Part shown: positions 6,248 to 14,674 of the stretch, one piece after another
Layout: each line of letters begins with the position of its first letter
How positions within the stretch are numbered: position 1 is the stretch's first letter
IMG/VR virus record: IMGVR_UViG_3300030430_001287
Span: 2,346-35,007 of that record
Source: a virus
Length of the DNA: 32,662 nt
Strand: one strand, 5' to 3'
Made by a program: the position numbers and the translations under genes
Notes under the pieces: generated by a model
What the model saw: only the letters and a program-made list of their open reading frames with translations
What the model was told of the DNA's origin: nothing
Database searches by the model: none

Positions 6248-6689
6248 TCAAGTATCCTTTCTTCTCCGTCCAGACGGCTCACACCTAGTCTGGATACCAG
6301 TGGAACCTGTCCCTGCCTCAAGACCCCGTGTTACGAGGCAGGGCAGGGTCTACTACGGAAAGAGATACACGGCATTCCGAAAACAAGTGGAGACTTTGAA
6401 GGATGCATCGACACTGCCAGACATGTTCCCCCTCAGTGGGTGGATGACCATGTTCGCCAGTTTTTACTTGCCTTCTCCCAAGAAGACAAATAGATTGGCC
6501 CCCCGTGGTGACGTTGACAACTTTTTCAAAACCCTCGACTCGTTCAATCGGTTCTTGTGGTATGACGATGATCAAATCATTTGTTCAACCACCACGAAGC
6601 AATACGGGGACACCCCCGGCATCCTGATTGGAGTGAAAGAAGTTGAGCGAATTCCTCAGACACGAGCCTTGTCCCAAGTGTGGGAGTAA
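6219..6689 (+). CDS. RusA-like Holliday junction resolvase
   Basis: About 156 aa from ATG 6219, overlapping the SSB gene by 29 bp. The start is uncertain, because the next in-frame candidate, GTG 6300, would cut into the conserved first strand (WIPVEPVPASRPRV). The RusA pattern is clear: APRGDVDNFFKTL supplies D98 and D100, and WYDDDQI supplies D116-D118, matching the Asp residues that bind metal in RusA (known D70, D72 and D91 in E. coli RusA). It should cut branched DNA formed during replication and clear junctions before packaging. T7 has the unrelated endonuclease I (gp3) at this place in the gene order. Confidence 0.88.
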   Translation: MLPTKTSPSDQVSFLLRPDGSHLVWIPVEPVPASRPRVTRQGRVYYGKRYTAFRKQVETLKDASTLPDMFPLSGWMTMFASFYLPSPKKTNRLAPRGDVDNFFKTLDSFNRFLWYDDDQIICSTTTKQYGDTPGILIGVKEVERIPQTRALSQVWE

Positions 6690-8238
6690 GGACAACCTCG
6701 CCCGTTACAGTGATGGGCATGCTTACTGCTTTGGCTGCGAGTACTACGAACATGCAGACGGGCAGGAACGACAACCAGTGGAGAAACCTAAAGTGGCAAA
6801 CCTAATCAAGTATGAGATCAAGCATCTCAAGCAGAGAAAAATAGATGAAGACACATGTAAGAAGTGGGATTATGGAGTGGGTAAATTCAACGGGCAGGCT
6901 TGTCACGTTGCCAATTACCGCGACAGTGAAGGCAATGTTGTTGCTCAGAAACTGCGGTTTCGTGACAAGTCTTTTGTCTGGCTGGGAGAAACGACGAAAG
7001 TTGGACTCTATGGTTCGCACCTATGGCGGAACGAGGGGAAGATGGTCGTGGTCACCGAAGGGGAACTTGATGCACTGTCCGTCAACCAAGCCTTTGGACT
7101 TAAGTACCCATGTGTCTCGATTCCTAATGGTTGCAAGTCCGCCAAGCGGCTCATCGCCAAGAACATCGACTGGCTCGAAACTTTTGAAACTGTTGTTCTG
7201 TGCTTTGACCAAGATGAGCAAGGCCGTGCGGCTGCCAAGGAGGCGGCGGAAGTCCTAAGCCCCGGCAAGGTCAAGATCGTTACATCACTCGGATTCAAAG
7301 ACGCAAACGAAGCGTTGATGAATGGCAACTCTAAGGCAATCGTTGACGGAATCTACGGAGCCAAGACCTATCGACCTGACGGTGTGGTGGATGGTGCGGA
7401 CTGCTGGGATCTGATCACCGAAGAACGCAACATCAAGTCTGTGTCCTACCCGTGGGCTGGACTCAACGAGAAGTTGTTTGGCATGCGTGGCGGCGAGTTG
7501 GTGACCCTGACCGCAGGCACGGGTGTTGGTAAGTCATCGGTTGCCCGTGAACTGGCGTACCACCTGATGGGCGTGGGTGAGAAGGTGGGCTACATCGCCC
7601 TTGAAGAATCCATCCGAAAGACATCCGAATCTTTGATGGGTATTCACATGGCAAAGCCCCCACACCTGTGGGACGAGAGCATTACGTTGGAGATGAAGCG
7701 TGATGCTTTTGAGAACACCGTTGGCTCGGGCAAGTGTGTGATGTACGACCACTGGGGGTCTATTGATCCGAGTAACCTCCTCAATCAAGTGCGGTACATG
7801 GCTCGTGCGATGGACTGCAACTTCATCTTTATTGATCACCTTTCCATCGTGGTGTCTGCTCTGAGCGAAGGCGACGAGCGTCGGATGATCGACAACACCA
7901 TGACCAAGTTGCGGAGCCTGATCGAAGAGACTGGTGTCCACCTGTGCCTGATCTCACACCTCCGCCGTCCAGAAGGCCGGTCACACGAAGAGGGTGGTTC
8001 TACTTCTCTCGCCCAACTCCGTGGCTCTCACGCCATCGCACAACTCTCTGACGCAGTGATCGGCTGCGAGCGGAACCAGCAGGACGATACGAACGCCAAC
8101 CACTTGACCTTGCGTGTCCTGAAGAACCGTTATGCTGGGGACACGGGCGAAGCCTGCACTCTGGAGTACGGTCGTGAGAACGGGCGACTTCTTGAGTGGG
8201 TTCCACCCGACATCGTTGAGGTTCCGAATGGCGAGTAA
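6643..8238 (+). CDS. Primase-helicase (T7 gp4-like)
   Basis: The product is 531 aa, against 566 in T7. The start is TTG 6643, with GGAG at 6630-6633; it overlaps the resolvase gene by 47 bp, and no ATG precedes the zinc motif. Domains in order: zinc ribbon C10/C13 and C29/C32; TOPRIM primase with VTEGELDAL (E139) and FDQDEQG (D189, D191); DnaB/gp4-type helicase with Walker A AGTGVGKSS (K297), Walker B FIFIDHLS (D398), then ISHLRRPEG and the QLRGSHAIAQLSD and CERNQQ blocks found in T7 gp4. It unwinds the fork as a ring and makes primers for the polymerase. Nothing essential seems missing. Confidence 0.97.
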   Translation: MSEFLRHEPCPKCGSKDNLARYSDGHAYCFGCEYYEHADGQERQPVEKPKVANLIKYEIKHLKQRKIDEDTCKKWDYGVGKFNGQACHVANYRDSEGNVVAQKLRFRDKSFVWLGETTKVGLYGSHLWRNEGKMVVVTEGELDALSVNQAFGLKYPCVSIPNGCKSAKRLIAKNIDWLETFETVVLCFDQDEQGRAAAKEAAEVLSPGKVKIVTSLGFKDANEALMNGNSKAIVDGIYGAKTYRPDGVVDGADCWDLITEERNIKSVSYPWAGLNEKLFGMRGGELVTLTAGTGVGKSSVARELAYHLMGVGEKVGYIALEESIRKTSESLMGIHMAKPPHLWDESITLEMKRDAFENTVGSGKCVMYDHWGSIDPSNLLNQVRYMARAMDCNFIFIDHLSIVVSALSEGDERRMIDNTMTKLRSLIEETGVHLCLISHLRRPEGRSHEEGGSTSLAQLRGSHAIAQLSDAVIGCERNQQDDTNANHLTLRVLKNRYAGDTGEACTLEYGRENGRLLEWVPPDIVEVPNGE

Positions 8239-8596
8239 GCGTTACGAACGCATCAGGAATATGGGCTTCAGCCGCTGCCGAAAAGGGCTGGAGTTCCATC
8301 CTCCTGTTGACATGAAGACGATTGAAGATGTCGAGGGTGCGAAGGGTGCGGAGTATTGCGACATGCCTTGGAAAGGCGAGCCGTATCCGTACACCAAGAT
8401 TGCCAAGCACATCAGCGAACAGGAAGGGCGACCCATCACAAGACAGCGTGTGGAGCAGATTGAAAAGTTCAGTCTGATCCCACGACTCAAGTTGGGTCTG
8501 GTACAAATACCAGAGATTCGTGATCTACTTATCGAGATGGGATACAAGCAACAAGTAAAGGAGATTCTGAAGTATGCCGAAGAAAATAATCTTTGA
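8228..8596 (+). CDS. Small protein with sigma-region-4-like helix-turn-helix
   Basis: The product is 122 aa. ATG 8228 overlaps the primase-helicase stop, and its 3' end overlaps the DNA polymerase start. Residues 55-80 (YTKIAKHIS, then RPITRQRVEQIEK) follow the pattern of the helix-turn-helix in sigma-70 region 4, where a Thr/Ser-Arg-x-Arg-Val/Ile-x-Gln-Ile-Glu recognition helix contacts the -35 element. No other sigma region is visible. It may bind DNA to tune transcription, or it may be a replication accessory that reuses the fold. Its position between two core replication genes hints at timing with replication. DNA binding is inferred, not shown. Confidence 0.8.
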   Translation: MASKRYERIRNMGFSRCRKGLEFHPPVDMKTIEDVEGAKGAEYCDMPWKGEPYPYTKIAKHISEQEGRPITRQRVEQIEKFSLIPRLKLGLVQIPEIRDLLIEMGYKQQVKEILKYAEENNL

Positions 8597-10286
8597 CATA
8601 GAGACGAATGCAATCAAGGACTTCAACACACTGTGTGGCCTGAAGACTTGTCATTGCATTGCCATGAGCATCGACGGGAAAGACCCCGTGATCATGGAAA
8701 ACGGTGACGCACTGCAACTCATGCAGGAAGCAGAAATGCTGATCGGGCACAACATTATGAAGTTTGATCTTCGTGCCCTCAAACGTCTGTACCCCGACTT
8801 CAACTACCAAGGCGAAGTGCGAGACACTCTGGTGATGAGCCGTTTGTTGTTTGGTGATTTGATGTCAACTGATCACCAATCTATTGATTTCCCAAAGAAA
8901 CTAATGGGTAGTCACTCACTCAAAGCGTGGGGTGTCAGGCTGGGCATCCACAAAGGCGACTTTGGTGAGGACACTGATTGGGCATGCTTCACGCCGGAGA
9001 TGGCTGAGTACTGCAAGCAGGACGTAGCGGTAACCGCTGCTCTCTGGAAGCGGATTCAAGAGGAGGATCCTGACTTCCGCCCCACCCAACTGGAACACGA
9101 CTTCGCGGCAATCATTCACGCACAAGAGATCAACGGATTCGTGTTCGACGGAGAAAGGGCTAGAGCCTTACACTCCACGCTGCTCGATGAGAAGTGCCGC
9201 ATCAAAGAGCAACTCCAAGAAGTCTTCCCACCAGCCATCATCCAGTTGAAGACAAAGACAAAAGAAGTACCGTTCAATCCCGGCAGTAGAAAGCAAATCG
9301 CGGAGAGACTGATTGAGAAGTATGGGTGGGAACCTGCTGACTACACCGAATCTGGACAACCCAAAGTAGATGAATCAGTACTAACGTCCCTCCACTACCC
9401 CGAGGCCAAGTTGGTTGCCAGATACTTGCTTGTCAACAAGCGTCTGGGCCAACTGGCTGAGGGGGAGAACGCATGGCTTAAGTTGGAGAAAGGGGGTAGG
9501 ATCCACGGCTCTGTGAACCCATGTGGTTGCGTGTCTACGCGATGCACACACAGCAAGCCCAACATGTCTCAAGTCCCCAGCGTAGGCTCCCCGTGGGGTA
9601 AGGAGTGTCGTGAACTCTTCACGGTGGAGCCGGGAAACGTGTTGGTGGGTGCAGATATGAGTGGGTTAGAGTTGCGTATGTTGGCTCACTATGTGCATCC
9701 GTATGACCAAGGTCGATACACTGCGGAAATCCTTGATGGCGACATCCATACAGCAAACCAAGAGGCGGCGGGACTTGAGACTCGCAACCAAGCCAAAACC
9801 TTTATCTACGCCTTCTTGTATGGAGCGGGTGATGAAAAGATTGGCTCCATCGTTGGCGGTGGTCGTACTGCTGGTCGCCGCATCAAAAAGCAGTTTCTTC
9901 AGAGAATGCCCGGCATTCAAAAACTACAGCAAGCCATCAAGACTGCGATTCGGCAACGCCCGCATCTGGTGGCCCTTGATGGACGGAAGTTGAAGATTAG
10001 GTCAGAGCATTCTGCCTTGAACCTTCTACTCCAATCGGCTGGGTCAATCGCCATGAAGAAAGCCACAGTCAACTTGTGGAACTACATCAGTCACATGCCA
10101 AACATCAAAGCCAGACAGGTGGCTCATGTGCATGACGAGATGCAGATTGAGTGTCGTGAAAGTCAGGGGGACGCGGTAGGTAAATTGGCTGTGGATGCTA
10201 TGAAAGATGCCGGTGATGATCTTGGTGTCAAGTGCCCTCTAACAGGAGAGTACAAGATCGGTTACAATTGGGCTGAGACACACTGA
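8574..10286 (+). CDS. DNA polymerase, family A (T7 gp5-like)
   Basis: The product is 570 aa, against 704 in T7. ATG 8574 has AGGAG upstream. The 3'-5' exonuclease is complete: FDIETN (D8, E10), GHNIMKFDLRAL, and EYCKQDVAVT. The polymerase motifs are complete: GADMSGLELRML (D361), motif B AKTFIYAFLYGAG (K408, Y412, Y416), and VHDEMQIE (D521). Tyr412 is at the position of E. coli Phe762 and T7 Tyr526. The thioredoxin-binding insert that T7 carries just before its FNPSSR block is missing: here only about 15 residues separate EVFPP from PFNPGSR. Processivity must therefore come from elsewhere. It replicates the genome with the neighbouring SSB and primase-helicase. Confidence 0.97.
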   Translation: MPKKIIFDIETNAIKDFNTLCGLKTCHCIAMSIDGKDPVIMENGDALQLMQEAEMLIGHNIMKFDLRALKRLYPDFNYQGEVRDTLVMSRLLFGDLMSTDHQSIDFPKKLMGSHSLKAWGVRLGIHKGDFGEDTDWACFTPEMAEYCKQDVAVTAALWKRIQEEDPDFRPTQLEHDFAAIIHAQEINGFVFDGERARALHSTLLDEKCRIKEQLQEVFPPAIIQLKTKTKEVPFNPGSRKQIAERLIEKYGWEPADYTESGQPKVDESVLTSLHYPEAKLVARYLLVNKRLGQLAEGENAWLKLEKGGRIHGSVNPCGCVSTRCTHSKPNMSQVPSVGSPWGKECRELFTVEPGNVLVGADMSGLELRMLAHYVHPYDQGRYTAEILDGDIHTANQEAAGLETRNQAKTFIYAFLYGAGDEKIGSIVGGGRTAGRRIKKQFLQRMPGIQKLQQAIKTAIRQRPHLVALDGRKLKIRSEHSALNLLLQSAGSIAMKKATVNLWNYISHMPNIKARQVAHVHDEMQIECRESQGDAVGKLAVDAMKDAGDDLGVKCPLTGEYKIGYNWAETH

Positions 10287-10525
10287 TGGAACTACCCGAA
10301 GACAACGAACTGTTTGATGTCCCCGCAGAAGCCATGATCAAGGAACTGCAAAGTCGGTTCGATGAGATGGTGTTCCTTGGGGCCATGAACCTGACCAAGA
10401 AAACAGAGGACATCACGGTTGCGTTCAGTGGTTCATACCACGCCGTCATCGGTCTTCTGGAGATTGGCAAGATGGCATCCAAAGCCGGAGGAGCGTTGTC
10501 TGAAGATGAAGACCCTGTTGGTTGA
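10286..10525 (+). CDS. Hypothetical small acidic protein
   Basis: The product is 79 aa. It starts within the polymerase stop (TGATG), so it is translationally coupled to it, and overlaps the exonuclease gene by 20 bp. The ends are acidic; the middle has a predicted helix-strand-helix with SGSYHAVIGLLEIGKM. No catalytic motif. Its position suggests an accessory role in replication or recombination, but the sequence does not show one. Confidence 0.75.
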   Translation: MELPEDNELFDVPAEAMIKELQSRFDEMVFLGAMNLTKKTEDITVAFSGSYHAVIGLLEIGKMASKAGGALSEDEDPVG

Positions 10526-11237
10526 TGGAGATGTAGTCCTGTACGAAGTTACCACCGCAGTGGAAGAGGCTATCTGCTGGGGCGATGACTTCTGGACTCT
10601 CCACGCCGACATGAAAGTGGCACGGGGCAAACTCAACGCCAACCTCGCCGAACTTCAAAAGACGCTCAAAGCCGACAACATAATCGTGGCCCTCAGTGAT
10701 GTCGGCAACAACTTTCGCAAACATCTATCACCTGACTACAAAAAACACCGCAAGAAAAAGCGGAAGCCTGTCATCTACTACGAACTACGCGAGTTCTGTG
10801 AAGATGTCTATGACTGTGTTTGCTGGAACAATCTGGAGGCAGACGATGTTCTCGGCCTTCTGTCCGACTCGTATGTCAATTCAACAATTGTGACCATCGA
10901 CAAGGACTTGCGGACCATCGCAGGTAATCACTACAACCCAATGAAACCAGATGAGGGTGAAACATGGGTGGATGGTAAGGAAGCAGATTTCAACTTCTAC
11001 AAGCAAACCCTGATGGGGGATCTGGTGGATGGCTACAAAGGCTGCCCCGGCATTGGCCCCAAGACGGCTGAACGCCTGCTCAAAGAGCATGGCTCCTCGT
11101 GGGAAACAGTCCGTGACGCATACCTAAACGCTGGCGAGACAGAGGATTACGCTCTCCTTCAGGCTCGCATGGCTCGGATTCTCCGTCCCGGCGAGTACAA
11201 CGAGCGAACTGGAGAACCAATCCTATGGCAACCGTGA
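10506..11237 (+). CDS. 5'-3' exonuclease (T7 gp6-like, FEN/PolI-nuclease family)
   Basis: The product is 243 aa. ATG 10506 places the first strand LLVDGDVVLYE at the N terminus, as expected. Conserved metal-binding acidic residues appear in order: D7 and D9, NNLEADDVLG, and TIDKDL. The helix-hairpin-helix-like DNA-binding element GCPGIGPKTAERLL follows TLMGDLVDGYK. This is the PolI-N/T7 gp6 arrangement. It should remove primers, process concatemer ends and degrade host DNA. It is shorter than T7 gp6 (about 300 aa) but no motif is lost. It overlaps both neighbours. Confidence 0.92.
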   Translation: MKTLLVDGDVVLYEVTTAVEEAICWGDDFWTLHADMKVARGKLNANLAELQKTLKADNIIVALSDVGNNFRKHLSPDYKKHRKKKRKPVIYYELREFCEDVYDCVCWNNLEADDVLGLLSDSYVNSTIVTIDKDLRTIAGNHYNPMKPDEGETWVDGKEADFNFYKQTLMGDLVDGYKGCPGIGPKTAERLLKEHGSSWETVRDAYLNAGETEDYALLQARMARILRPGEYNERTGEPILWQP

Positions 11238-11569
11238 ACCGTACCGAACTACTGCAAATCCATTCTGAGGTCTGTAACAAGGCCAGACGGCTTATGGAAC
11301 GCAAAAACCATGACTATAGCGGCGGGGACAACCAAGAAGACCCATTTCTCAACTTTACAAGGGTAGAGAAGTTAGGAATCACCAGCACAGAGCAGGGCTT
11401 CTTGGTTCGCATGACTGATAAAGTCAGTAGGCTGATCACGTTCTGTCAGACTGGAACCTTCAAGGTGGAGGATGAAAAACTTGAAGATACCATTACTGAC
11501 TTAATTAACTACTCCATCCTCCTGTACGCCTACTCTATGGGCACTAATAAGGACACCTCTACGGAATGA
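11225..11569 (+). CDS. DUF1599-type (nucleotide modification associated domain 1) protein
   Basis: The product is 114 aa. ATG 11225 overlaps the end of the exonuclease gene. The pattern KNHDYSGGDN, then FLNF, then FLVRMTDKVSRL and DTITDLINYSILL, matches what I know of DUF1599, a small all-helical family found in phages and linked by genome context to nucleotide or base modification. The His, Asp and Glu positions look like the metal- and nucleotide-binding face of MazG-like folds. It may hydrolyse or sanitise a nucleotide during replication. No base-modification synthase is visible in this window, so a specific substrate cannot be named. Confidence 0.85.
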   Translation: MATVNRTELLQIHSEVCNKARRLMERKNHDYSGGDNQEDPFLNFTRVEKLGITSTEQGFLVRMTDKVSRLITFCQTGTFKVEDEKLEDTITDLINYSILLYAYSMGTNKDTSTE

Positions 11570-11790
11570 GCGATTCAAATACCCCCTCAAATGACATTCC
11601 CAGCGAATTTCAGTCAGGTAACTGGCCTGCTATTCCTGAATCAATTATTACTCGTTTGAACGAGTGTTTCCCCGAACGATCCGCTGATTTGACATGGGAC
11701 GAGAAGCAAGTTTGGTTTGCGTCCGGTCAGAGAAGCGTTGTTCGTTTTCTCAATCAAGTGTTCTTAGAACAGAACGAAACAGTCCTATAA
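11566..11790 (+). CDS. Hypothetical small acidic protein
   Basis: The product is 74 aa. It starts in an ATGA overlap with the DUF1599-type gene. It begins with a Ser/Asn/Pro-rich stretch and then has a predicted helical C-terminal half with three Trp residues. No recognisable motif. It lies at the boundary between the DNA metabolism and virion modules. Confidence 0.75.
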   Translation: MSDSNTPSNDIPSEFQSGNWPAIPESIITRLNECFPERSADLTWDEKQVWFASGQRSVVRFLNQVFLEQNETVL

Positions 11791-11800
11791 GGAGTCAACT

Positions 11801-12028
11801 ATGTGTGTAGGTGGTGGTGGCGGTGGTCGCCCTTTATTTCAACCGACCCCCATAACTCCCGTGGCTCCTCCGATGCCCCCGGATCAGATTGACTTGCAGG
11901 GTGTGCCCCAGATGGCCCTCCAGCAAATGATGGGGCAGGCACGGGCAAAAACTCAGTCAGAACTGCGCCGAGGCAATCGCCGTTTGGGTAGCCGACGCAT
12001 GATGACTATTCCAAAGAGTAATTACTGA
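11801..12028 (+). CDS. Small virion/tail assembly protein, T7 gp7.3-like
   Basis: The product is 75 aa. ATG 11801 has AAGGAG with good spacing. A Met-Cys-Val start leads into six glycines, followed by a Pro-rich segment and a basic C terminus (RRGNRRLGSRRMMTIPKSNY). T7 gp7.3, a small protein needed for tail assembly, lies in the same place just before the portal and also has a low-complexity body and a basic, Ser/Gly-rich end. The match rests on position and composition rather than clear homology. The Cys2-Gly start recalls gp14-like virion proteins, which also begin Met-Cys. Confidence 0.65.
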   Translation: MCVGGGGGGRPLFQPTPITPVAPPMPPDQIDLQGVPQMALQQMMGQARAKTQSELRRGNRRLGSRRMMTIPKSNY

Positions 12029-13563
12029 TGTATCAGACTGGCACTATGAGAGGGCAGTACGAGAGAATGGCAGCACGCCGCTCTATGTACCTTGACCGTG
12101 GGCGTGATTCGTCGCGTCTCACCATTCCGACATTGCTGCCTGACGCTGGTAACAACGAAGCCACCAAGTTCCCTACCCCGTATCAGTCCGTTGGTGCGAG
12201 AGGTGTGAACAACCTAGCCTCTGCTCTTCTTCTTTCTCTACTCCCTCCCAACGCACCATTCTTCCGACTCGTCCTCGATGAAGGTGAGGAGAGGAAGATT
12301 GAGGGCATTGACCCAACCATTCTCTCGGAGGTGGAGGATTCCCTTTCTCAGATCGAACGAGCGATTAACAAAGAGATTGAAAGCGGCAACATGCGTGTCT
12401 CTCTCTTTGAAGGACTCAAACATTTAATTGTAACTGGCAACGTGCTGATGTACATGCCAGAGGATTTACCTGTTCGAGTGTGCCGTCTTGATCGGTACGT
12501 TGTCAAGCGATGTCCACAAGGCTACGCCCGATGCATCATTCTCAAAGAGACAGTGCATCCCTCGATGTTGCCGCCTGCGATACGAGAAAAAGTAATGGCA
12601 GGTGTGGAGTCTTCACAAGAACATGTGGAGATGTACACAAAGCAAGAAGCAATTGACATAGACAATGTTGAGATTACACAAGAGGTCGGTGGTGTTCCGA
12701 TTCCTGAAGTAACCCAGCAATTCAAAAAGAGCGAAGCCCCCTTCCTTGCACTCCGCATGGTTCGCGTCGATGGTGAAGATTATGGTCGTGGTTATGTAGA
12801 ACAGTACTACGGCGACCTGTCCTCCTTGGAGGGTCTGAGTAAGGCCATCGTTGAGGGATCTGCGGCGGCTGCTAAGATCCTGTTTCTCGTTAACCCGAAC
12901 GGCACAACTCGTGCCCGGACACTTGCAGAGTCACCTAACGGTGCAATTAGAGAAGGATCGGCAAATGATGTCAGTGTATTGCAAACGCAGAAAGCGGCGG
13001 ATTTCAGCGTTGCTTTTAGTGCAATCAAGCAAATTGAAGATCGGCTTTCGTATGCATTCCTCCTCACCGAATCAACTATACGCAATGCGGATCGGGTCAC
13101 GGCTGAAGAAGTCCGACTCGTAACGCAGTCGATTGAAAAACAACTGGGTGGGATTTACTCCGTACTGTCTCAAGACTTCCAACTTCCAATGCTCAAGCGA
13201 GTGATGAAGCAGATGTCCAAAGACAAAAAGTTGCCATCATTGCCGTCCGACAAGATCGTGCCAACCATCATTACTGGTGTGGAGGCATTGGGTCGTGGTT
13301 CAGACTTGAACCGATTGGACAGTTACTTGGCTGGCATTGCACAGATTTTGGGTCCGCAAGCAATCCAAGAATACGTCAATGTCTCTGAATACCTCAGCAG
13401 GCGTGCTGCCTCGTTGGGTATTGATCGTCGTGGTCTTGTTCGTACTCAAGAAGAACTTGATCAGATGCGGCAACAAGCCGCTATGGCCCAAATGGCCCAA
13501 CAGGCTGGACCGCAAGTGCTTGCCAATGCGTCCGACGCCGCAACCCAACAACCAGAACAATGA
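12028..13563 (+). CDS. Portal protein (head-tail connector, T7 gp8-like)
   Basis: The product is 511 aa, against 536 in T7. It starts in a TGATG overlap. The N-terminal block with TPYQSVGARGVNNLASALLL matches the strongly conserved VGARGLNNLAS block of T7-type portals, and the C terminus is the usual Gln/Ala-rich helical tail. It forms the dodecameric ring at one capsid vertex through which DNA is packaged and ejected, and to which the tail tubular proteins attach. Confidence 0.95.
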   Translation: MYQTGTMRGQYERMAARRSMYLDRGRDSSRLTIPTLLPDAGNNEATKFPTPYQSVGARGVNNLASALLLSLLPPNAPFFRLVLDEGEERKIEGIDPTILSEVEDSLSQIERAINKEIESGNMRVSLFEGLKHLIVTGNVLMYMPEDLPVRVCRLDRYVVKRCPQGYARCIILKETVHPSMLPPAIREKVMAGVESSQEHVEMYTKQEAIDIDNVEITQEVGGVPIPEVTQQFKKSEAPFLALRMVRVDGEDYGRGYVEQYYGDLSSLEGLSKAIVEGSAAAAKILFLVNPNGTTRARTLAESPNGAIREGSANDVSVLQTQKAADFSVAFSAIKQIEDRLSYAFLLTESTIRNADRVTAEEVRLVTQSIEKQLGGIYSVLSQDFQLPMLKRVMKQMSKDKKLPSLPSDKIVPTIITGVEALGRGSDLNRLDSYLAGIAQILGPQAIQEYVNVSEYLSRRAASLGIDRRGLVRTQEELDQMRQQAAMAQMAQQAGPQVLANASDAATQQPEQ

Positions 13564-14354
13564 GTGACCATCAATCCGTAAACATCATTCCCGACAACAT
13601 GGAGAACGCTCCATCGTTGGAACAAGAAGCCGCAGCAATGGAGCAACAACTCGGTGAGCCGCAAGCCCCGCAAGAAGTCGAAGTTGACGAATACACCGAG
13701 GAACGACCCGCGTGGCTCCCTGAGAAGTTCGACTCGCCAGAAGCCCTCGCAGCCGCCTACGCCTCCCTCCAATCAGAGTTCAGCCGAGTAAGAGGCGAGC
13801 AGGTAGAAGGAGAGGACTACGGTGAAGAAGGTGAAATCCAGATCGCACCGTTTAGCGATGAAGACATGATGCCCTTCACAATGGAGTTTGAGCAAACCGG
13901 CGACTTGTCTGAAACCTCTCGACAGGCGTTGGCGGAGCGTGGCTTACCTCGTGAAATGATTGATCGTTACGTCGAAGGCATGCAGGCTCAGACCCACCTT
14001 GAGTTGATGAATGTGTACGACACAGTGGGTGGAGAAGACAACTACGCCGCTATGGTTGACTGGGCTGCTCAGAACCTTGACCCCCAAGAGCAAGAATCCT
14101 TCAACCACATCGTTACGACTGGCGATCAGAATGCGATGATGTTTGCAGTAAACAGTCTTCGTGCAAGGTGGGAAGCATCTGGTCAAATGCCACAGCCTCA
14201 GTTGCTGCAAGGTGATTCTGGGTTTGAGGGGGCATCCGAACGCTTTGAGTCCTTGGCTCAAGTTACTGCCGCAATGAAAGATCCTCGGTACAAGACAGAT
14301 TCTGCATACCGCCGGTCTGTTGAACTTCGTCTTGCACAATCTCAAGTCCTGTAA
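13560..14354 (+). CDS. Capsid assembly scaffolding protein (T7 gp9-like)
   Basis: The product is 264 aa, against 307 in T7. It starts in an ATGA overlap with the portal gene. It is very acidic, with long Glu/Gln-rich helical stretches. The C-terminal block (MKDPRYKTDSAYRRSVELRL) is the basic coat-binding end typical of podovirus scaffolds. It should direct procapsid assembly and leave before DNA fills the head. In T7 the capsid gene follows directly, but here 1.9 kb with ten tiny genes intervenes. Confidence 0.92.
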   Translation: MSDHQSVNIIPDNMENAPSLEQEAAAMEQQLGEPQAPQEVEVDEYTEERPAWLPEKFDSPEALAAAYASLQSEFSRVRGEQVEGEDYGEEGEIQIAPFSDEDMMPFTMEFEQTGDLSETSRQALAERGLPREMIDRYVEGMQAQTHLELMNVYDTVGGEDNYAAMVDWAAQNLDPQEQESFNHIVTTGDQNAMMFAVNSLRARWEASGQMPQPQLLQGDSGFEGASERFESLAQVTAAMKDPRYKTDSAYRRSVELRLAQSQVL

Positions 14355-14363
14355 GGAAATCAC

Positions 14364-14558
14364 ATGCCTAATAAACCCGGATACAAAACTACAGAATTCT
14401 GGCTGTCTCTTTGTGCAGTCGCCCTTGGTGCGGTCATCGGATCAGGAGTCATTCCTGCGGACGGACCTTGGGTTCAAGTCGTTGCCTTGTTAAACACAGC
14501 CTTGGTAGCCATGGGCTACACAGGTTCTCGTCTGACCCTTAAGAATGGAGCCAAGTAA
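14364..14558 (+). CDS. Small membrane protein, holin-like
   Basis: The product is 64 aa. ATG 14364 has AAGGAAATC upstream. Two hydrophobic segments (WLSLCAVALGAVIGSGVI, then WVQVVALLNTALVAMGY) are separated by a short polar turn (PADGP), and the tail is basic (RLTLKNGAK). A short N-terminal polar part, two membrane segments and a positive tail fit class II holins and similar phage membrane proteins. If it is a holin it would permeabilise the inner membrane at lysis. T7 has its holin (gp17.5) after the tail fibre, so this location is unusual. No endolysin gene lies beside it. Confidence 0.7.
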   Translation: MPNKPGYKTTEFWLSLCAVALGAVIGSGVIPADGPWVQVVALLNTALVAMGYTGSRLTLKNGAK

Positions 14559-14674
14559 TGAAGAAAAAGATGACTCCCAAGCAAAAGCGTTTGGCTGCTC
14601 TTGCTCCTCCTCGTAACAAAATCACCAAAGCCGACATCATTGTCGGTGCAAAAAAGAGAGGCGGTAAGAAGTAA
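14558..14674 (+). CDS. Very basic 38-residue peptide
   Basis: ATG 14558 overlaps the preceding stop (TAATG). The peptide has 11 Lys and 3 Arg against one Asp, with a short hydrophobic centre (LAALAPP, ADIIVG). I found it by reading the sequence. Support comes from perfect overlap with both neighbours, since TAATG also links it to the next gene. It may bind DNA or an acidic protein such as the scaffold. Function unknown. Confidence 0.6.
   Translation: MKKKMTPKQKRLAALAPPRNKITKADIIVGAKKRGGKK

Noticed and set aside
11308-11330. T7-promoter-like string with CTATAG near GCGGCGGGG
   Set aside because: It encodes the conserved KNHDYSGGDN block of the DUF1599-type protein and has no counterpart elsewhere.
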